Positions 18,285 through 28,871 of a DNA stretch of 64,000 nucleotides are shown here, piece after piece. This DNA comes from Saccharothrix sp. NRRL B-16348 (GTDB lineage: Bacteria; Actinomycetota; Actinomycetes; Mycobacteriales; Pseudonocardiaceae), in the NCBI RefSeq assembly GCF_001280085.1, contig NZ_LGED01000229.1:1-64000 (forward strand), written 5' to 3'. Both the position numbers and the translations under genes were made by a program. Position 1 is the stretch's first letter; the number at the start of each line of letters is the position of its first letter. Below the pieces are notes generated by a model. The model made no database searches. It worked only from the letters and a program-made list of their open reading frames with translations, and had not been told where the DNA came from.

Positions 18285-20009
18285 ATGAGCACCGCGATGG
18301 CCAATCCTCAAGGCAACCACCTAGTGCCACTGGGCAGCGGCCCGGTGGCGACGGTGTACGCGGGCGCCGGGACCGCGTACAAGGCCTTCCCGACGGCGCT
18401 GGACCGACGCACGCGTGCCGCGCTGGAGCGGGAGATCGGCAAGTGGCGGCGGGTGCCGTTCACCCCGGTCGTGCGGGGCGTGGAGGAGCTGGCGGACGGC
18501 GTGACCGCGGTGTGCTCCGAGCTGTGCCGGTACTCGCTGGCGGCGCGGGTGCGGCACGAGGGCGCGTTGCCGGTGGCCGAGGTGCTGGACCTGGGGCAGG
18601 TGCTGGCGGAGGCGTTGAGCGCCGCGCACGCCGCCGGACTGGTGCACGGCGGCGTCACCGCGACCAACGTGCTGTTCCGGGCGTCCGGCGAGCCGGTGCT
18701 GGCCGACGGCGGGCTGGTGGCGCGGCGCGCGTTCCCGACCGACCCGCCGGTGGACTTCGCCGCTCCGGAGACCGTGCGCGACGCGGTGCGTGACGCGCGG
18801 ACCGACCTGTACGGCCTGGGCGCGGTGCTGTACCTGGCGCTCACCGGCGAGGTGCCGTACCCCGGTCGGATGGGGGAGCGGGCGGAGGAACACCTGTTGC
18901 GCGTGCTGGGCGCCCCGGTGCCGGAGGTGGGGCGCGCCGACCTGCCCGCGGGCCTGTCCGACCTGGTCCGGGCGCTGCTGGCGAGGGAGCCGGACTCCCG
19001 GCCGACCGATGTGGCGGCACGGCTGGCGGCGATCGCGGGCGTGGGCTTCGACGACTTCGCCGACGCGGCCTACTTCCCGACCACGACGGCGACTGCGCCG
19101 AGCCTGCCGTTCACCACGATGCCGACCGCGCCGCCGGGCCCATCGCCTTACGCGCGACCGAGCACCACACCACCCGCGCCGCCACCGGCTGGCACCGAGC
19201 CCGGATTGCCCGCGCCTCTACCGCCTTTCGCGTCGCCGTTCGGCACCGAGCCCGGATTGCCTGCAGCCCCAGCGCCGTTCACGCCGCCGGTCGGCACCGA
19301 AGTCGGATTGCCTGCGGCCCCAGCGCCGTTCACCCCGCCGTTCGGCACCGAGGTTGGAGCGCCCGCGCCTCCACCGCCTTTCGCGCCGCAGGTCGGCACC
19401 GAGCCCGCGTCGCCTGAGGCTCGACCGCCGTTCGCCCCGCAGCCGATCCCGGACCAGACCGCGCACGTGCCGGCGACCGAAGGTTTCCTCGCCGCCACCC
19501 CGCCCGCGCCGAGCCCGCCGCAGGAGACCTACCTGGCCATTCCTCCCGCCCCGCCGGTCCGGATGCCCCTGGCCGAGGTCAAGCCGACCGGGAAGGACCC
19601 GGAGCGGACCGGGCGGCTCGGGTTGGTGGCAGGCATCGCGGGCGCGTTGGTGTTGTTCGCCGCCGCGCCCTTCCTGCTGCTCGGCGAGGACGCGCCGCCG
19701 CCCGCGCCCGCCGCGCCGACCATGAACTCGCCCACCGAGAACGCGCCGGTCCGGATCGAGCTGGAAGTGGTCGAGGAAACCGCCGAGTACGTGCGGCTCG
19801 CCTGGCGCAGCACGGCCGAGCTGGACTACGTGGTGATCGTGGCGCCCGACGGCCAACCCAACCGGGCGACGGTGCAGTTGCGCGAGCAGACCATGAAGAT
19901 CCCGGTCGAGCCCGGCCGCAAGTACTGCTTCGAGGTGCAGGGCACCGACCGCGACCACGTCTACTCCAGCCAGCCCAAGGGCATCCGCGACGCGGTCTGC
20001 AAGAAGTAG
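18285..20009 (+). CDS. Transmembrane Ser/Thr pseudokinase with FN3-like outer domain
   Basis: Protein of 574 residues with an N-terminal kinase fold (about 12-262). It has a glycine loop (GSGPVATVY), ATP lysine Lys33 in AYKAF, and APE at 160-162. The catalytic HRD aspartate is missing: the loop reads H121-G-G-V-T-A-T-N128. The DFG motif is D141-G-G. It is therefore probably unable to transfer phosphate. A Pro-rich linker with five 17-residue repeats follows (303-387), then one membrane helix at about 447-466. The outer C-terminal domain (about 485-574) is FN3-like with two cysteines. It sits between eccD and a transglutaminase-like gene, so a scaffold or sensor role in type VII secretion or wall remodelling is inferred. 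Confidence 0.88.
   Translation: MSTAMANPQGNHLVPLGSGPVATVYAGAGTAYKAFPTALDRRTRAALEREIGKWRRVPFTPVVRGVEELADGVTAVCSELCRYSLAARVRHEGALPVAEVLDLGQVLAEALSAAHAAGLVHGGVTATNVLFRASGEPVLADGGLVARRAFPTDPPVDFAAPETVRDAVRDARTDLYGLGAVLYLALTGEVPYPGRMGERAEEHLLRVLGAPVPEVGRADLPAGLSDLVRALLAREPDSRPTDVAARLAAIAGVGFDDFADAAYFPTTTATAPSLPFTTMPTAPPGPSPYARPSTTPPAPPPAGTEPGLPAPLPPFASPFGTEPGLPAAPAPFTPPVGTEVGLPAAPAPFTPPFGTEVGAPAPPPPFAPQVGTEPASPEARPPFAPQPIPDQTAHVPATEGFLAATPPAPSPPQETYLAIPPAPPVRMPLAEVKPTGKDPERTGRLGLVAGIAGALVLFAAAPFLLLGEDAPPPAPAAPTMNSPTENAPVRIELEVVEETAEYVRLAWRSTAELDYVVIVAPDGQPNRATVQLREQTMKIPVEPGRKYCFEVQGTDRDHVYSSQPKGIRDAVCKK
19191..19445 (+). repeat. Five 51-base coding repeats in the pseudokinase linker
   Basis: Five in-frame units of exactly 51 bases, starting at 19191, 19242, 19293, 19344 and 19395. 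They encode a 17-residue Pro-rich unit such as GTEPGLPAAPAPFTPPV. The units diverge most in the last copy. This probably spans or crosses the envelope-proximal cytoplasmic space, and copy number may vary. Confidence 0.9.
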
Positions 20010-20010
20010 C

Positions 20011-21971
20011 TCAGTACCGGAACAACGCCCGCAACCGCTCCTTCACCGGACGGCGGGCCAACCCGGACCGCACCGCCTTCACCGAGGCCCACGCGTGCGC
20101 CCGCGCGTCGACCGGCGCGCCCGACCACAGCGCGGCGTCGACCGCCATCGCCAGCCCCGACAACGCGTCCACCGTCGACGGGTCCACGACCGGCCGCGCC
20201 GCGGCGGCGGCGTCCCGCACGGTCATCGCCGACGTCACCGCCACCCCGTGCCGGCGCAGACGATCGCGCGCCTCGGCCCACGCGTCCGCCACCGTCCCGG
20301 AACGCCGCCGACGCCACGACCGCACCCAGGCCACCAGCGGCACGCCGACCAACCACCCGGCGGGCGGCAGCACGACCAACCACAGCAACGCCGCCCACGG
20401 CACGCGCACCGGCGGGTCGACGTCGCCGTCACCGGACGGCGGCAGCACGGGCGGCGCCAGCTCCTCCACCGGCGGCAGCTTCTCCCGCGCCTCCTCGGTC
20501 ACCTCCGCCAGCCCCGCCGAGGCCGACGACACCCGCGCCGACCCCGTCGGGTCCAACGCCACCCAGCCGACACCGTCCACGGCCACCTCGGGCCACGCCA
20601 TGGCGTCACCGTTGCGCACCACCGCCTCGTCACCCGAGCCGGCGAACCCGACCACCAACCGCGCCGGGATCGCCAGCACCCGCGCCATCGCCACGTAGGC
20701 CGCCGCGAACTGCTCGCTCGTCCCGCGCTTGTCGACCAGCAGGAACCGCTCCAACTGCGGCCAACCGTGCCCGACCGGCAGGTCGCCGGACGTCACCAGC
20801 TCGTACTCGCGGCGCATGTGCTGCTCCAGCGCCAACGCGGTCTGGAACGACGACCGCATCCCCCGCACCGCGCCCTTCGCCAACGCCTCCACCCGCGGTG
20901 GCACCTGCCCGACGCCGGCGAACCCGCCCGGCGCGGACGGGTCGATCGCCTTGCCCATCAACGTCTCCGGCTCGACCCGCGGCTCCCACCACGTCACCGT
21001 GTACGACGAAGCGTCCTTCGCCATCAACGTGCCGCGCGCCGGGTCGACCAACGCCTCCACCCCGTCCACCGCGGCGGGCCGCGCCTGGCTCGGCAGCCAC
21101 GGACCGCCCAACGACCCCAGCAGCTCCACCCGCGCCGACCGGGAGACCGAGCCGCCGACCTCGGACGGCAGCCCCACGTCCGCCGCAGCTCGCCGCCGGG
21201 CGTCCAGCTCACCCCGTCGAACTCGTCCAGCACCGCGATCGGCCACCGGTCGACGGGTTCCGCGTCGGCCGTCGCGTACTCGAACACCGGCGTCGACGGG
21301 TCGGCCATCCGCGACGCGAGCAGGTCGAGCGGACTGGCCACCGGCTGGGACGCCAGCGGCGCCGACTCGCCCGTCCGCAACGACCAAGCCGGACCCGACG
21401 ACACCACACCCAGCGCCACCGCGCCGACGACACCCAGCGCGACGGCCGCCCACGGCACGTCCCGCGCCACGACCACCACACCGCACGCCGCGAACGCCAG
21501 CGCCGCCAGGATCGCCGCCACACCACCGGCCGCCGCGTAGGCCTGGCTCAACACCACGACGCCCAACGCGGGCACGAGCGCGACCAACGGCGCACGCAGC
21601 CGCAACAGCAGCTCGACCCCGAACACCGCGGCGGCCAGCACCAGCAGCGGCACGAACACGACGACCTCGGGCTCCGGCCGCGCCGGCCACGTCGTCTGCA
21701 AGGCCAGCCGCCACGACTCCGTCACCCCGGCGAACACCGCCGACGGCTCGGCGCGCAAGGCGACCAGCACCCCCGCCATCCCGGCCACGGCCGCCGCCAC
21801 CGCGCGCCACGCCTCACGCGACCGCAGCCACAGCGTCACACCCAGCGCGGGCAGCACGGCCGCGCCGACCGGCAGCAGCAACGCGCCGACCCCGAACACC
21901 GGCCCGAACAGCAGACCCGCCACCGCGGCCGCCGCGTGCACGGCGACCGTCCCCCGAACGGCCACGCTCAC
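20011..21971 (-). pseudogene. TgpA-type transglutaminase-like membrane protein, frameshifted
   Basis: The two halves of one protein lie in different frames. From the GTG at 21971, which overlaps the DUF58 stop as GTGA, about 260 codons encode an N-terminal membrane domain with several helices, ending FDGVSWTPGGELRRTWG. The rest (VGLPSEVGGS onward) is one frame over, from about 21185, down to the stop at 20011. That part has the transglutaminase-like core, another membrane helix and a C-terminal helical domain (DUF4129-like). One base appears lost, or two gained, near 21180-21195. In the core, the usual catalytic Cys is Ser (RGTSEQFA) and the His is Met (DAMAWPEV), while WVALDPTG keeps Asp, so the enzyme would be inactive even if the frame were restored. 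A sequencing error in this GC-rich run cannot be excluded. Confidence 0.85.
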
Positions 21972-23014
21972 CTCACCGCCTCGTTCCACCAGCGCACCGC
22001 CCGTTCGGCGTCCGGCGCCCAGATCACCCGCGCGCCGACGACCTCGCCGGGACCTCCGAGCGAGAACACGACGTCCGGCCGCAGCGGCGCGATCGCGTCC
22101 AGCGGACCCGCCGTCACCACCACCAGGCTGCCGGGCGGCCGGGCCGGCAACGCCGAACCCGGACGCACGTCCAGCACGCACAGCTCGTCCATCAACCGCC
22201 GTGCGCCCAGCACCCCGCCCCGCACGGTCACATCCGCGCCGCACGGCGTCAGCAGCCGGCCGTGGCGACCGGCGACGACACCCGCGTGCAGCAGGGACGC
22301 GGCGATCTCCACGGCCTCCTCGAAACCCTTGTCGTGCCGGGTGTCCAGCAGCAGCGTGAACCGCGGCTGGTCGGGGTCGGCGTAGTCGCGCACCATCAGC
22401 TTCCCGGTCCGCGCGGTCGCCTTCCAGTGCACCAGCCGCACCTCGTCGCCGGGCACGTACTCGCGCACCTCGCGCAGGTCCAGCGAGCCGCGCGGCGACT
22501 GGTCGGTGGTCGGCCCGTCGTGGTGGTGCCGCCGGTAGCCGCCCGTGAACGGCCGCGCCGGGTGCAGCCGCGGGTGCACCCACAGCGTCACCGTGTCGCC
22601 GGTGTCCACCAGGTTGCGCACCAGGCCGAGCGGGTCGGCGCGTTCGATCGCCAGCGGGCCGACGGTGTGCTTGCCGCGCGACGTGGTCGGCAGCTCGTAC
22701 CGGTACACCGCGTCGGTCCGCACGACCACGCCGCGCACGTGCGGCCCGCACCGGTCCCGCGCGGTGAAGCCGCCGCCCGCGTGCCGCACGTCCAGCCGCG
22801 CCAACGCGGGCTTGCCGCGCTCGACCCGGTCCGGGTAGACGTCACGCCGCACGTCGACGCGCGGACGTCGGGCCGCGACGGCGAACGCCGCCACCACCGC
22901 GCCGACCGACAGCCCGGCCAGCGCCTGGAACAGCGGGTAGCCGGCCGCGAAACCGCCGACACCGCACAACAGGGCCACGACGAGCACGGCGACGCCGCGC
23001 CGGGTCAACCGCAC
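21968..23014 (-). CDS. DUF58 domain-containing membrane protein
   Basis: Protein of 348 residues. Two membrane helices lie at the N-terminus (about 8-45), followed by a beta-rich domain. The DUF58 signature is around residues 190-225 (REYVPGDEVRLVHWKATART), with LLLDTR and a von Willebrand A-like fold after it. DUF58 proteins are regularly paired with MoxR ATPases and TgpA-type transglutaminases and are thought to act as chaperone-like partners. The start is GTG at 23014, 3 bases after the moxR stop. It ends with a 4-base overlap into the transglutaminase-like gene, so it is the third gene of a four-gene operon. Confidence 0.92.
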   Translation of the reverse strand: MRLTRRGVAVLVVALLCGVGGFAAGYPLFQALAGLSVGAVVAAFAVAARRPRVDVRRDVYPDRVERGKPALARLDVRHAGGGFTARDRCGPHVRGVVVRTDAVYRYELPTTSRGKHTVGPLAIERADPLGLVRNLVDTGDTVTLWVHPRLHPARPFTGGYRRHHHDGPTTDQSPRGSLDLREVREYVPGDEVRLVHWKATARTGKLMVRDYADPDQPRFTLLLDTRHDKGFEEAVEIAASLLHAGVVAGRHGRLLTPCGADVTVRGGVLGARRLMDELCVLDVRPGSALPARPPGSLVVVTAGPLDAIAPLRPDVVFSLGGPGEVVGARVIWAPDAERAVRWWNEAVR

Positions 23015-23017
23015 CGG

Positions 23018-23964
<947 letters not shown>

Positions 23965-23968
<4 letters not shown>

Positions 23969-25773
23969 TCCCATTCCAGGCGGTTGGATTCGACGTCGCC
24001 GACGGTAACCCAGACGGTGTGGCCGACGCCGTGGTAGTAGAAGGCGTTGAAGGTTGCCCGTCCCTCGGCATCCGTCGTGAAGCCGTGTCCGGGGTTGTCG
24101 TAGCCGTCGGCCGTCGAGTGCGGATAGGCGTCGTAGGACGTTTCAGGCTCGAAACCCGTCACGACGACGTGCATCCAGTAGCAGTCGGATTCACTGCACC
24201 TATCTGCCAGGGGTCCCTTGGAGAGGGTGATCGACCTCGAGGACGGCTGCGGTGCCGTGCGGACGACGGCGGGTGTCCCGCGTCCCGCGCGGTTCTCGGC
24301 GACCACGGTCACCGTGAACGGGACGTCCGCGCCGGACCAGATGCCCGGGATGACATAGGACAAGGGCCCGCTTCCGGGCACCGTGGCCGCACCCGGCAGG
24401 GAACCGTCGTCCCGGCTCCACGACACGTGGTAGGCGGTGATCGGGGCGCCGTTGTCCAGTGCCGCCGCCCAGGTCACGGTCGCGTCCACGACCTGCGTCG
24501 TGATGGAGACCTGGAGGTTGCCCGGCATGCTCGGCGGGCTGGCGGGCACCACCGGCGGCGGTGGCGGGGTCTGCCGGCGGGTCGGCAGCTGGACCGTCGG
24601 CTGGTTGCCCTGCGGCAGTTGTTGCGTGGTGGTCGGCTGGGCCGTCGTCTCCGACGGCGGCTGCGTGAGGGCGCGGGACGAGGTCAGCCGCGTGCCGTTC
24701 ACCGGCACCGGGGTCACCTTGCCCTCGGGGTCGACGACCAGCACGTGCTTGCCCTCGCCGCCCTCGACGTAGACGCGCGCGTCCTCGCCCTTGGTCAACC
24801 GGGGCGTGCCGCGCTCGGCGGGCACGGGTGTCTTCTGGCGCTTCCCGCCGGTGCTGTCGTAGGTGTACAGCGTGCCGTTGCGCTGGTCGAGCACGGCCAC
24901 GGTGGTGCCGGTGGACAGCGGCCCGGTGTAGTCGCCGGGGTCGAGCGGCACGATCACGATCTCCGCCGGCGGCCGGTCGCCGACCACGTCGGCGCTGTCC
25001 ACGAGGTGCAGCTTGCCCCTCGGGTCGAGCACCGGCACGCGGCCCGCCACGTCGCCGGGGCCGATCTTCGCGTCGTCGGGCACGTCCGCGCCGAGCGGCT
25101 TCATCCGGCTCATGTTCTCGGCCAGGTGCATCGTGTCGGACGTGGTGTCGACGAACACCGGCTTGTCGCCGACGACGGTCAGCCCGCCCGCGTGCCCCGA
25201 GGCGACCGTCGCCGGGCACGACGGCGCGGTGGTGCCCTGCGCCAGCCGGCACAGCCTGCCGCTCTCCGCGTAGTGCAGCCACACCGTGCCGTCGGGCGTG
25301 GCCACCGGGTTGCCCAGCCGTTCGCCGGTCGCGATCGGCTCCGCGCGGTCGGCGCCGAGCCGCACCACCTTGCCCGCCTCGCGGTAGACCAGGTACGGGC
25401 CGCCGGTGACCTCCAGGGCTACCGGCACCTCGTCGTCGGACGGCGCCGCGGTGGTCCCCTCGACCCGCAGCGTCGACTTGCCGAACTCCGTGTACTTGCC
25501 GCGCCCGACGACGTAGCCGCTGGTGTCGCCCTGCACGACCAGGCTGCCCCGGTCGGCGTCCGGCACGGCGACCTCGGCGTTGACCTGCTTGGTCGAGCCG
25601 TCGATGTGGAACACCTTGCCCAGCGCCGAGTTCAGCACCCAGTGCCCCGGTTTCAAGAACTCCAGCTCCGGCACACCCGACGCCCCGCCGATGGCCAAGC
25701 CGACCACGGTGAGGCTGCCCGCGGTCAGCAAGGCGACCGGCACGCGGCCACGCCACTTCGCGGAAATCCCCAT
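23965..25773 (-). CDS. Membrane-anchored fibronectin type III protein with propeller-like domain
   Basis: Protein of 602 residues and first gene of the FN3-moxR-DUF58-transglutaminase-like operon. A membrane helix lies at about 12-32, with the remainder outside. Residues about 40-350 look like repeated beta-sheet blades (AVPDADRGSLVVQGDTSGY, PVATPDGTVWLHYAES and similar). A Thr/Gln/Pro-rich linker follows (about 365-415, with several PTTTQ- and TPPPPP-type runs). An FN3 domain (about 418-505) includes AYHVSWSRDDGS. A final domain has two cysteines (RCSESDCYW). FN3 genes of this type recur beside actinobacterial ESX/MoxR operons. The ligand is unknown; binding of wall material is inference. 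Confidence 0.88.
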
Positions 25774-25807
25774 AACACCGACCCCCTAGTCTGCGATCAC
25801 GTAGCGT

Positions 25808-26266
25808 ATGGCACCCGATACAGAAACGGTCCAGCCCTTGACTCGTCCCCGGTTCCTGCTGCTCCTCGGCGTGCCGGCGGTGGTCGCGGTGCTCGTCCTC
25901 GCGGTCCTGCTGACCGGCGAGCGCGACGTGCCGGTCGCCGACCTGCCACCGACGCCGACCGTCGTCGCCACGTTGACCCTGGAGCCGCGGCTGCCCGCGG
26001 CGGGCGACGAGGTCGTGGTGCGCGCCTCGGTCGCCGCCGACCGGCCGATCACCGTGCGCGCGTTGACGGTCCAGGTCGTGCAGCGCTCGACCAACGCCTC
26101 GCACGACTTCCCCGAGGTGCGCGACCACGCGATCGGCACCACCACGCAGGAGATCACGTTCCGGCGCTCCTTCGACGCTCCCGGCGGGTACACGTACTAC
26201 CTCGCGTACCGGTTGGACGACGACTGGGTGCGGCTCAAGCCGTGGGAGACGTTCACGGTCCGCTGA
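25808..26266 (+). CDS. Small membrane-anchored protein of unknown function
   Basis: Protein of 152 residues with one membrane helix at about 17-37 (FLLLLGVPAVVAVLVLAVLL). An outer domain of alternating beta strands (about 50-152) with an Ig-like pattern follows. I do not recognise the family. It is divergent from the FN3 operon with only 34 bases between the starts, and it overlaps the histidine kinase gene tail to tail by 14 bases. Its location suggests an envelope component linked to the ESX/MoxR cluster. Confidence 0.75.
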   Translation: MAPDTETVQPLTRPRFLLLLGVPAVVAVLVLAVLLTGERDVPVADLPPTPTVVATLTLEPRLPAAGDEVVVRASVAADRPITVRALTVQVVQRSTNASHDFPEVRDHAIGTTTQEITFRRSFDAPGGYTYYLAYRLDDDWVRLKPWETFTVR

Positions 26267-27497
26267 CCGGCAGGGACAGCTCGAAGATCGCCCCGCCTTC
26301 CTCGGCGTTGTACACCCGCAGCGTGCCGCCGTGCGCCAGGGCGACCCAGCGCACGATCGCGAGCCCCAGCCCGGCGGACGCGCCGGAGGTGGTGAACCGG
26401 TCGAACACGCGCTCGGCGGCCTCCGGGTCGATGCCAGGCCCGTTGTCCGCCACCGTCACCCGGCCGCCCGCGACCGTGATGTGCACCCTCGCGTCGCCGT
26501 CCGGGCGGCGACCGTGCCGCAGCGCGTTGGCCAGCAGGTTGCCGATCGCGCGCTGCAGCAGGGTCGGGTCGGCGTTGACCATGGTCGGCGCGGCGGCGAC
26601 GGTGACCTCGACGTCCGGCGCGGGCGTCTCCTCGACCACCACCGCGACCAGTTGGTCCAGCCAGATCGGCTGGATCGCGAGGTGCTCGACGCCCGCCGCC
26701 AGCCTGGCCCGCACCAGCAGGCCGTCGATGATGCCGCCCATCCGCGCGGCCAGCCCGACCGTGCGCGGCAGCAGTTCGGCGTGCTGGTCGGGGTTGCGCA
26801 TCGCGGTCTCGGCCAGGGCGCGCAGCGCGGCCACCGGTGTGCGCAGGTCGTGCGCGGTTTCCGCGAGCAGCACCTCCTGCTGCTCCAACGCCGCCGCGGC
26901 GGGCCGGATCGCGCGGCCCGACAGCACGTGCCCGGCGAGGCCGAGCGCGACCACCAGGACCAGGCAGCCGCCGACGACCCGCCACACCACGCCGAGGTGG
27001 CGTGCCCGTTCGGGGGCGAGGTCGGTGAACGCGACGATCGCGCCGATCACCTCGCCGGACTCGGTCTTCAACGGCTCGGCGCGGACCCGCAGGCCGTCCT
27101 TCGGGCCGGTCACCAGGGCTTCCTCGGCCACCGCCGTGGCCGCCAGGGCGCTGAGCACGCCCATGTCGGCGTTCACGCAGGTCCGTTCGCTGCGGTGGCT
27201 GCCGAACTCGCGGGTCGCGCCGCCGGACAGGATCACGAACTGGGGGCAGGAGCGGTTCACCTGGTCGCCCACGAGGTCCGCGGTGATCAGCGAGTCGTCG
27301 TAGTCGATGAGCCTGCTCACCACGGCGGTGACGCGGTGCAGGTCGGCGTCCAGCTTCTCGACGCCCTGGTCGCCGTCGTTCTCGATCACCAGGATGGCGA
27401 ACACCAGGAGTCCGGCGGTGTTCATCGCGGTGAACAGGACGGTGAGCAGGCGACGCAGTGAGCGCAGCCGTGCCGCGGAGCCGCTGGCGCTGGTCAT
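26253..27497 (-). CDS. Two-component sensor histidine kinase
   Basis: Membrane kinase of 414 residues. The first membrane helix (about 18-38) and second (about 178-200) bracket an outer sensor domain with two cysteines (RSCPQF, RTCVNADM). A HisKA domain carries the phospho-accepting His in AETAHDLRTP. The HATPase domain has N box (NLLANALRHG), G1 (DNGPGID) and G2 (GLGLAIVRW). It is coupled to the upstream response regulator by an ATGA overlap, which fixes its ATG start. No HAMP domain is obvious. Its closeness to the ESX genes suggests an envelope signal. Confidence 0.94.
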   Translation of the reverse strand: MTSASGSAARLRSLRRLLTVLFTAMNTAGLLVFAILVIENDGDQGVEKLDADLHRVTAVVSRLIDYDDSLITADLVGDQVNRSCPQFVILSGGATREFGSHRSERTCVNADMGVLSALAATAVAEEALVTGPKDGLRVRAEPLKTESGEVIGAIVAFTDLAPERARHLGVVWRVVGGCLVLVVALGLAGHVLSGRAIRPAAAALEQQEVLLAETAHDLRTPVAALRALAETAMRNPDQHAELLPRTVGLAARMGGIIDGLLVRARLAAGVEHLAIQPIWLDQLVAVVVEETPAPDVEVTVAAAPTMVNADPTLLQRAIGNLLANALRHGRRPDGDARVHITVAGGRVTVADNGPGIDPEAAERVFDRFTTSGASAGLGLAIVRWVALAHGGTLRVYNAEEGGAIFELSLPVSGP

Positions 27498-28150
27498 GCC
27501 GCGCCCAACCGGTAGCCGTGCCCGTGGACGGTGTGGATCAGCTCCGGCTCGTGCAGCTTGCGGCGCAGTCTCTTGATCACGGCTTCCACCACGTTCGCCA
27601 TCGGCTCGTCGTCCCAGCAGTGCTCGATCAAATCGGCGCGGGTGACCACCTGCCCGACGTGCGCGGCGAGGTACTCCAGCACCGCGAACTCCAGGCCGGA
27701 CAACGACAGCAGCACGCCGGCGCGGCGCACCTCGTGCCGGATGCAGTCGACCTCGAGGTCGGCGTGGCGCAGCACGGTCGGCCGCGCGACGCCCGCGCGG
27801 CGGCACAGCTTGTGCACCCGCGCGGTCAGCTCCTCGACGGCGAACGGCTTGACCAGGTAGTCGTCGCCGCCGTGGGCGAAGCCCGCCACCCGGTCGCCGA
27901 CGGTGTCCCGCGCGGTGAGGAACAGCACCGGCGTCGTCCAGCCCTGTGCGCGTCTTTCCTGCACGTAGTCGATGGCGTCGTCGTCGCCCAACATCCGGTC
28001 GAACACCACGCACGCGTAGTCGGCGCGGGCGAACGCGTGGTCGGCGGCGGGGAGGTCGGCCGCGGTGTCCACCTCCAGCCCCGAGCCGCGCAGCTCGGCC
28101 GCCACGGCGACCCGGAGGTTCTCGTCGTCCTCCACCACCATCACCCGCAT
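27494..28150 (-). CDS. OmpR-family response regulator
   Basis: Transcriptional regulator of 218 residues with a receiver domain (1 to about 118; acidic pair EDD at 7-9, phospho-acceptor Asp51 in VVFDRM, Lys in DYLVKPF). A winged-helix DNA-binding domain follows (about 128-218, ending HTVHGHGYRLG). It is cotranscribed with the next histidine kinase gene through a 4-base overlap, so this is a cognate pair. It is divergent from the small SARP gene across 40 bases, and may control that operon, which includes eccE. Confidence 0.95.
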   Translation of the reverse strand: MRVMVVEDDENLRVAVAAELRGSGLEVDTAADLPAADHAFARADYACVVFDRMLGDDDAIDYVQERRAQGWTTPVLFLTARDTVGDRVAGFAHGGDDYLVKPFAVEELTARVHKLCRRAGVARPTVLRHADLEVDCIRHEVRRAGVLLSLSGLEFAVLEYLAAHVGQVVTRADLIEHCWDDEPMANVVEAVIKRLRRKLHEPELIHTVHGHGYRLGAA

Positions 28151-28190
28151 GTCATCAGAACCTCATGTGTCGTGACGGATCGTTCGTGGC

Positions 28191-28871
28191 GTGATCTTCC
28201 GAGTCCTCGGCCCGCAAGCCGGGCCGCGCAAGCCCGCCACCCTGCTGGCCACGTTGCTCTTGCACGCTAACGCCTGGGTGAGCCTAGACGAGCTGATCGA
28301 CCAGATCTGGCAGGAACCGGCCGCACCGGCGTCGGCCTCGCGGAACGTGCGCACGTACGTCTGGCAGGTGCGGCAGGTCGTGCCCGCCGGGCGCATCGAC
28401 GCCCGGCCCGGGTCCTACCGGCTGCGCGTCGCGCCGGGCGAGGTGGACGCCGACGTGGCCCGGTCGCTGCTGGAGCGGTCCGCCCGGGTGCCCGGCGAGG
28501 AGTCCGTCGGCTGCTTGACGGCGGCGTTGGAGCTGTGGCGCGGCACGCCGTTCGCGGAGCTGCGGGCGGAGACGGCGTTGACGGCGACGGCTTGGCTGCA
28601 CGAGCTGCGGTGGGAGCTGCGGGAACGGTTGGCGGACGCGTACACGGCGGTGGGCAGGCACGGCGAGTCGATCGCGGTGCTCCGCACGCTGATCGCGGAG
28701 GACCCGTTGCGCGAGGGGACGTGGGCGCGGTTGGTGCGGGCGCTGCACGCGGCCGGGCGGCGGGCGAACGCGCTGTCGGAGTACCAGCGGGTGTGCGACT
28801 TCCTGGCGGCCGAGCTGGGCGTCGAGCCGGGGCCGGAGCTGGTGCGGGCGCGGCGGGAGGTGGCGGCGTGA
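28191..28871 (+). CDS. SARP-type transcriptional regulator (BTAD domain)
   Basis: Compact regulator of 226 residues with an N-terminal winged-helix domain (about 1-85; VSLDELIDQIW, ASRNVRTYVWQVRQ) and a BTAD helical domain (about 90-226; TYLL-like helices, EPGPELVRARREV at the end). No ATPase or TPR region is present, so this is the small SARP class. The winged helix is slightly shortened at its start compared with standard SARPs. The start is GTG at 28191. Its stop overlaps the eccE ATG by 1 base (TGATG), so it is the first gene of a SARP-eccE-LuxR-response regulator operon. Confidence 0.88.
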   Translation: MIFRVLGPQAGPRKPATLLATLLLHANAWVSLDELIDQIWQEPAAPASASRNVRTYVWQVRQVVPAGRIDARPGSYRLRVAPGEVDADVARSLLERSARVPGEESVGCLTAALELWRGTPFAELRAETALTATAWLHELRWELRERLADAYTAVGRHGESIAVLRTLIAEDPLREGTWARLVRALHAAGRRANALSEYQRVCDFLAAELGVEPGPELVRARREVAA

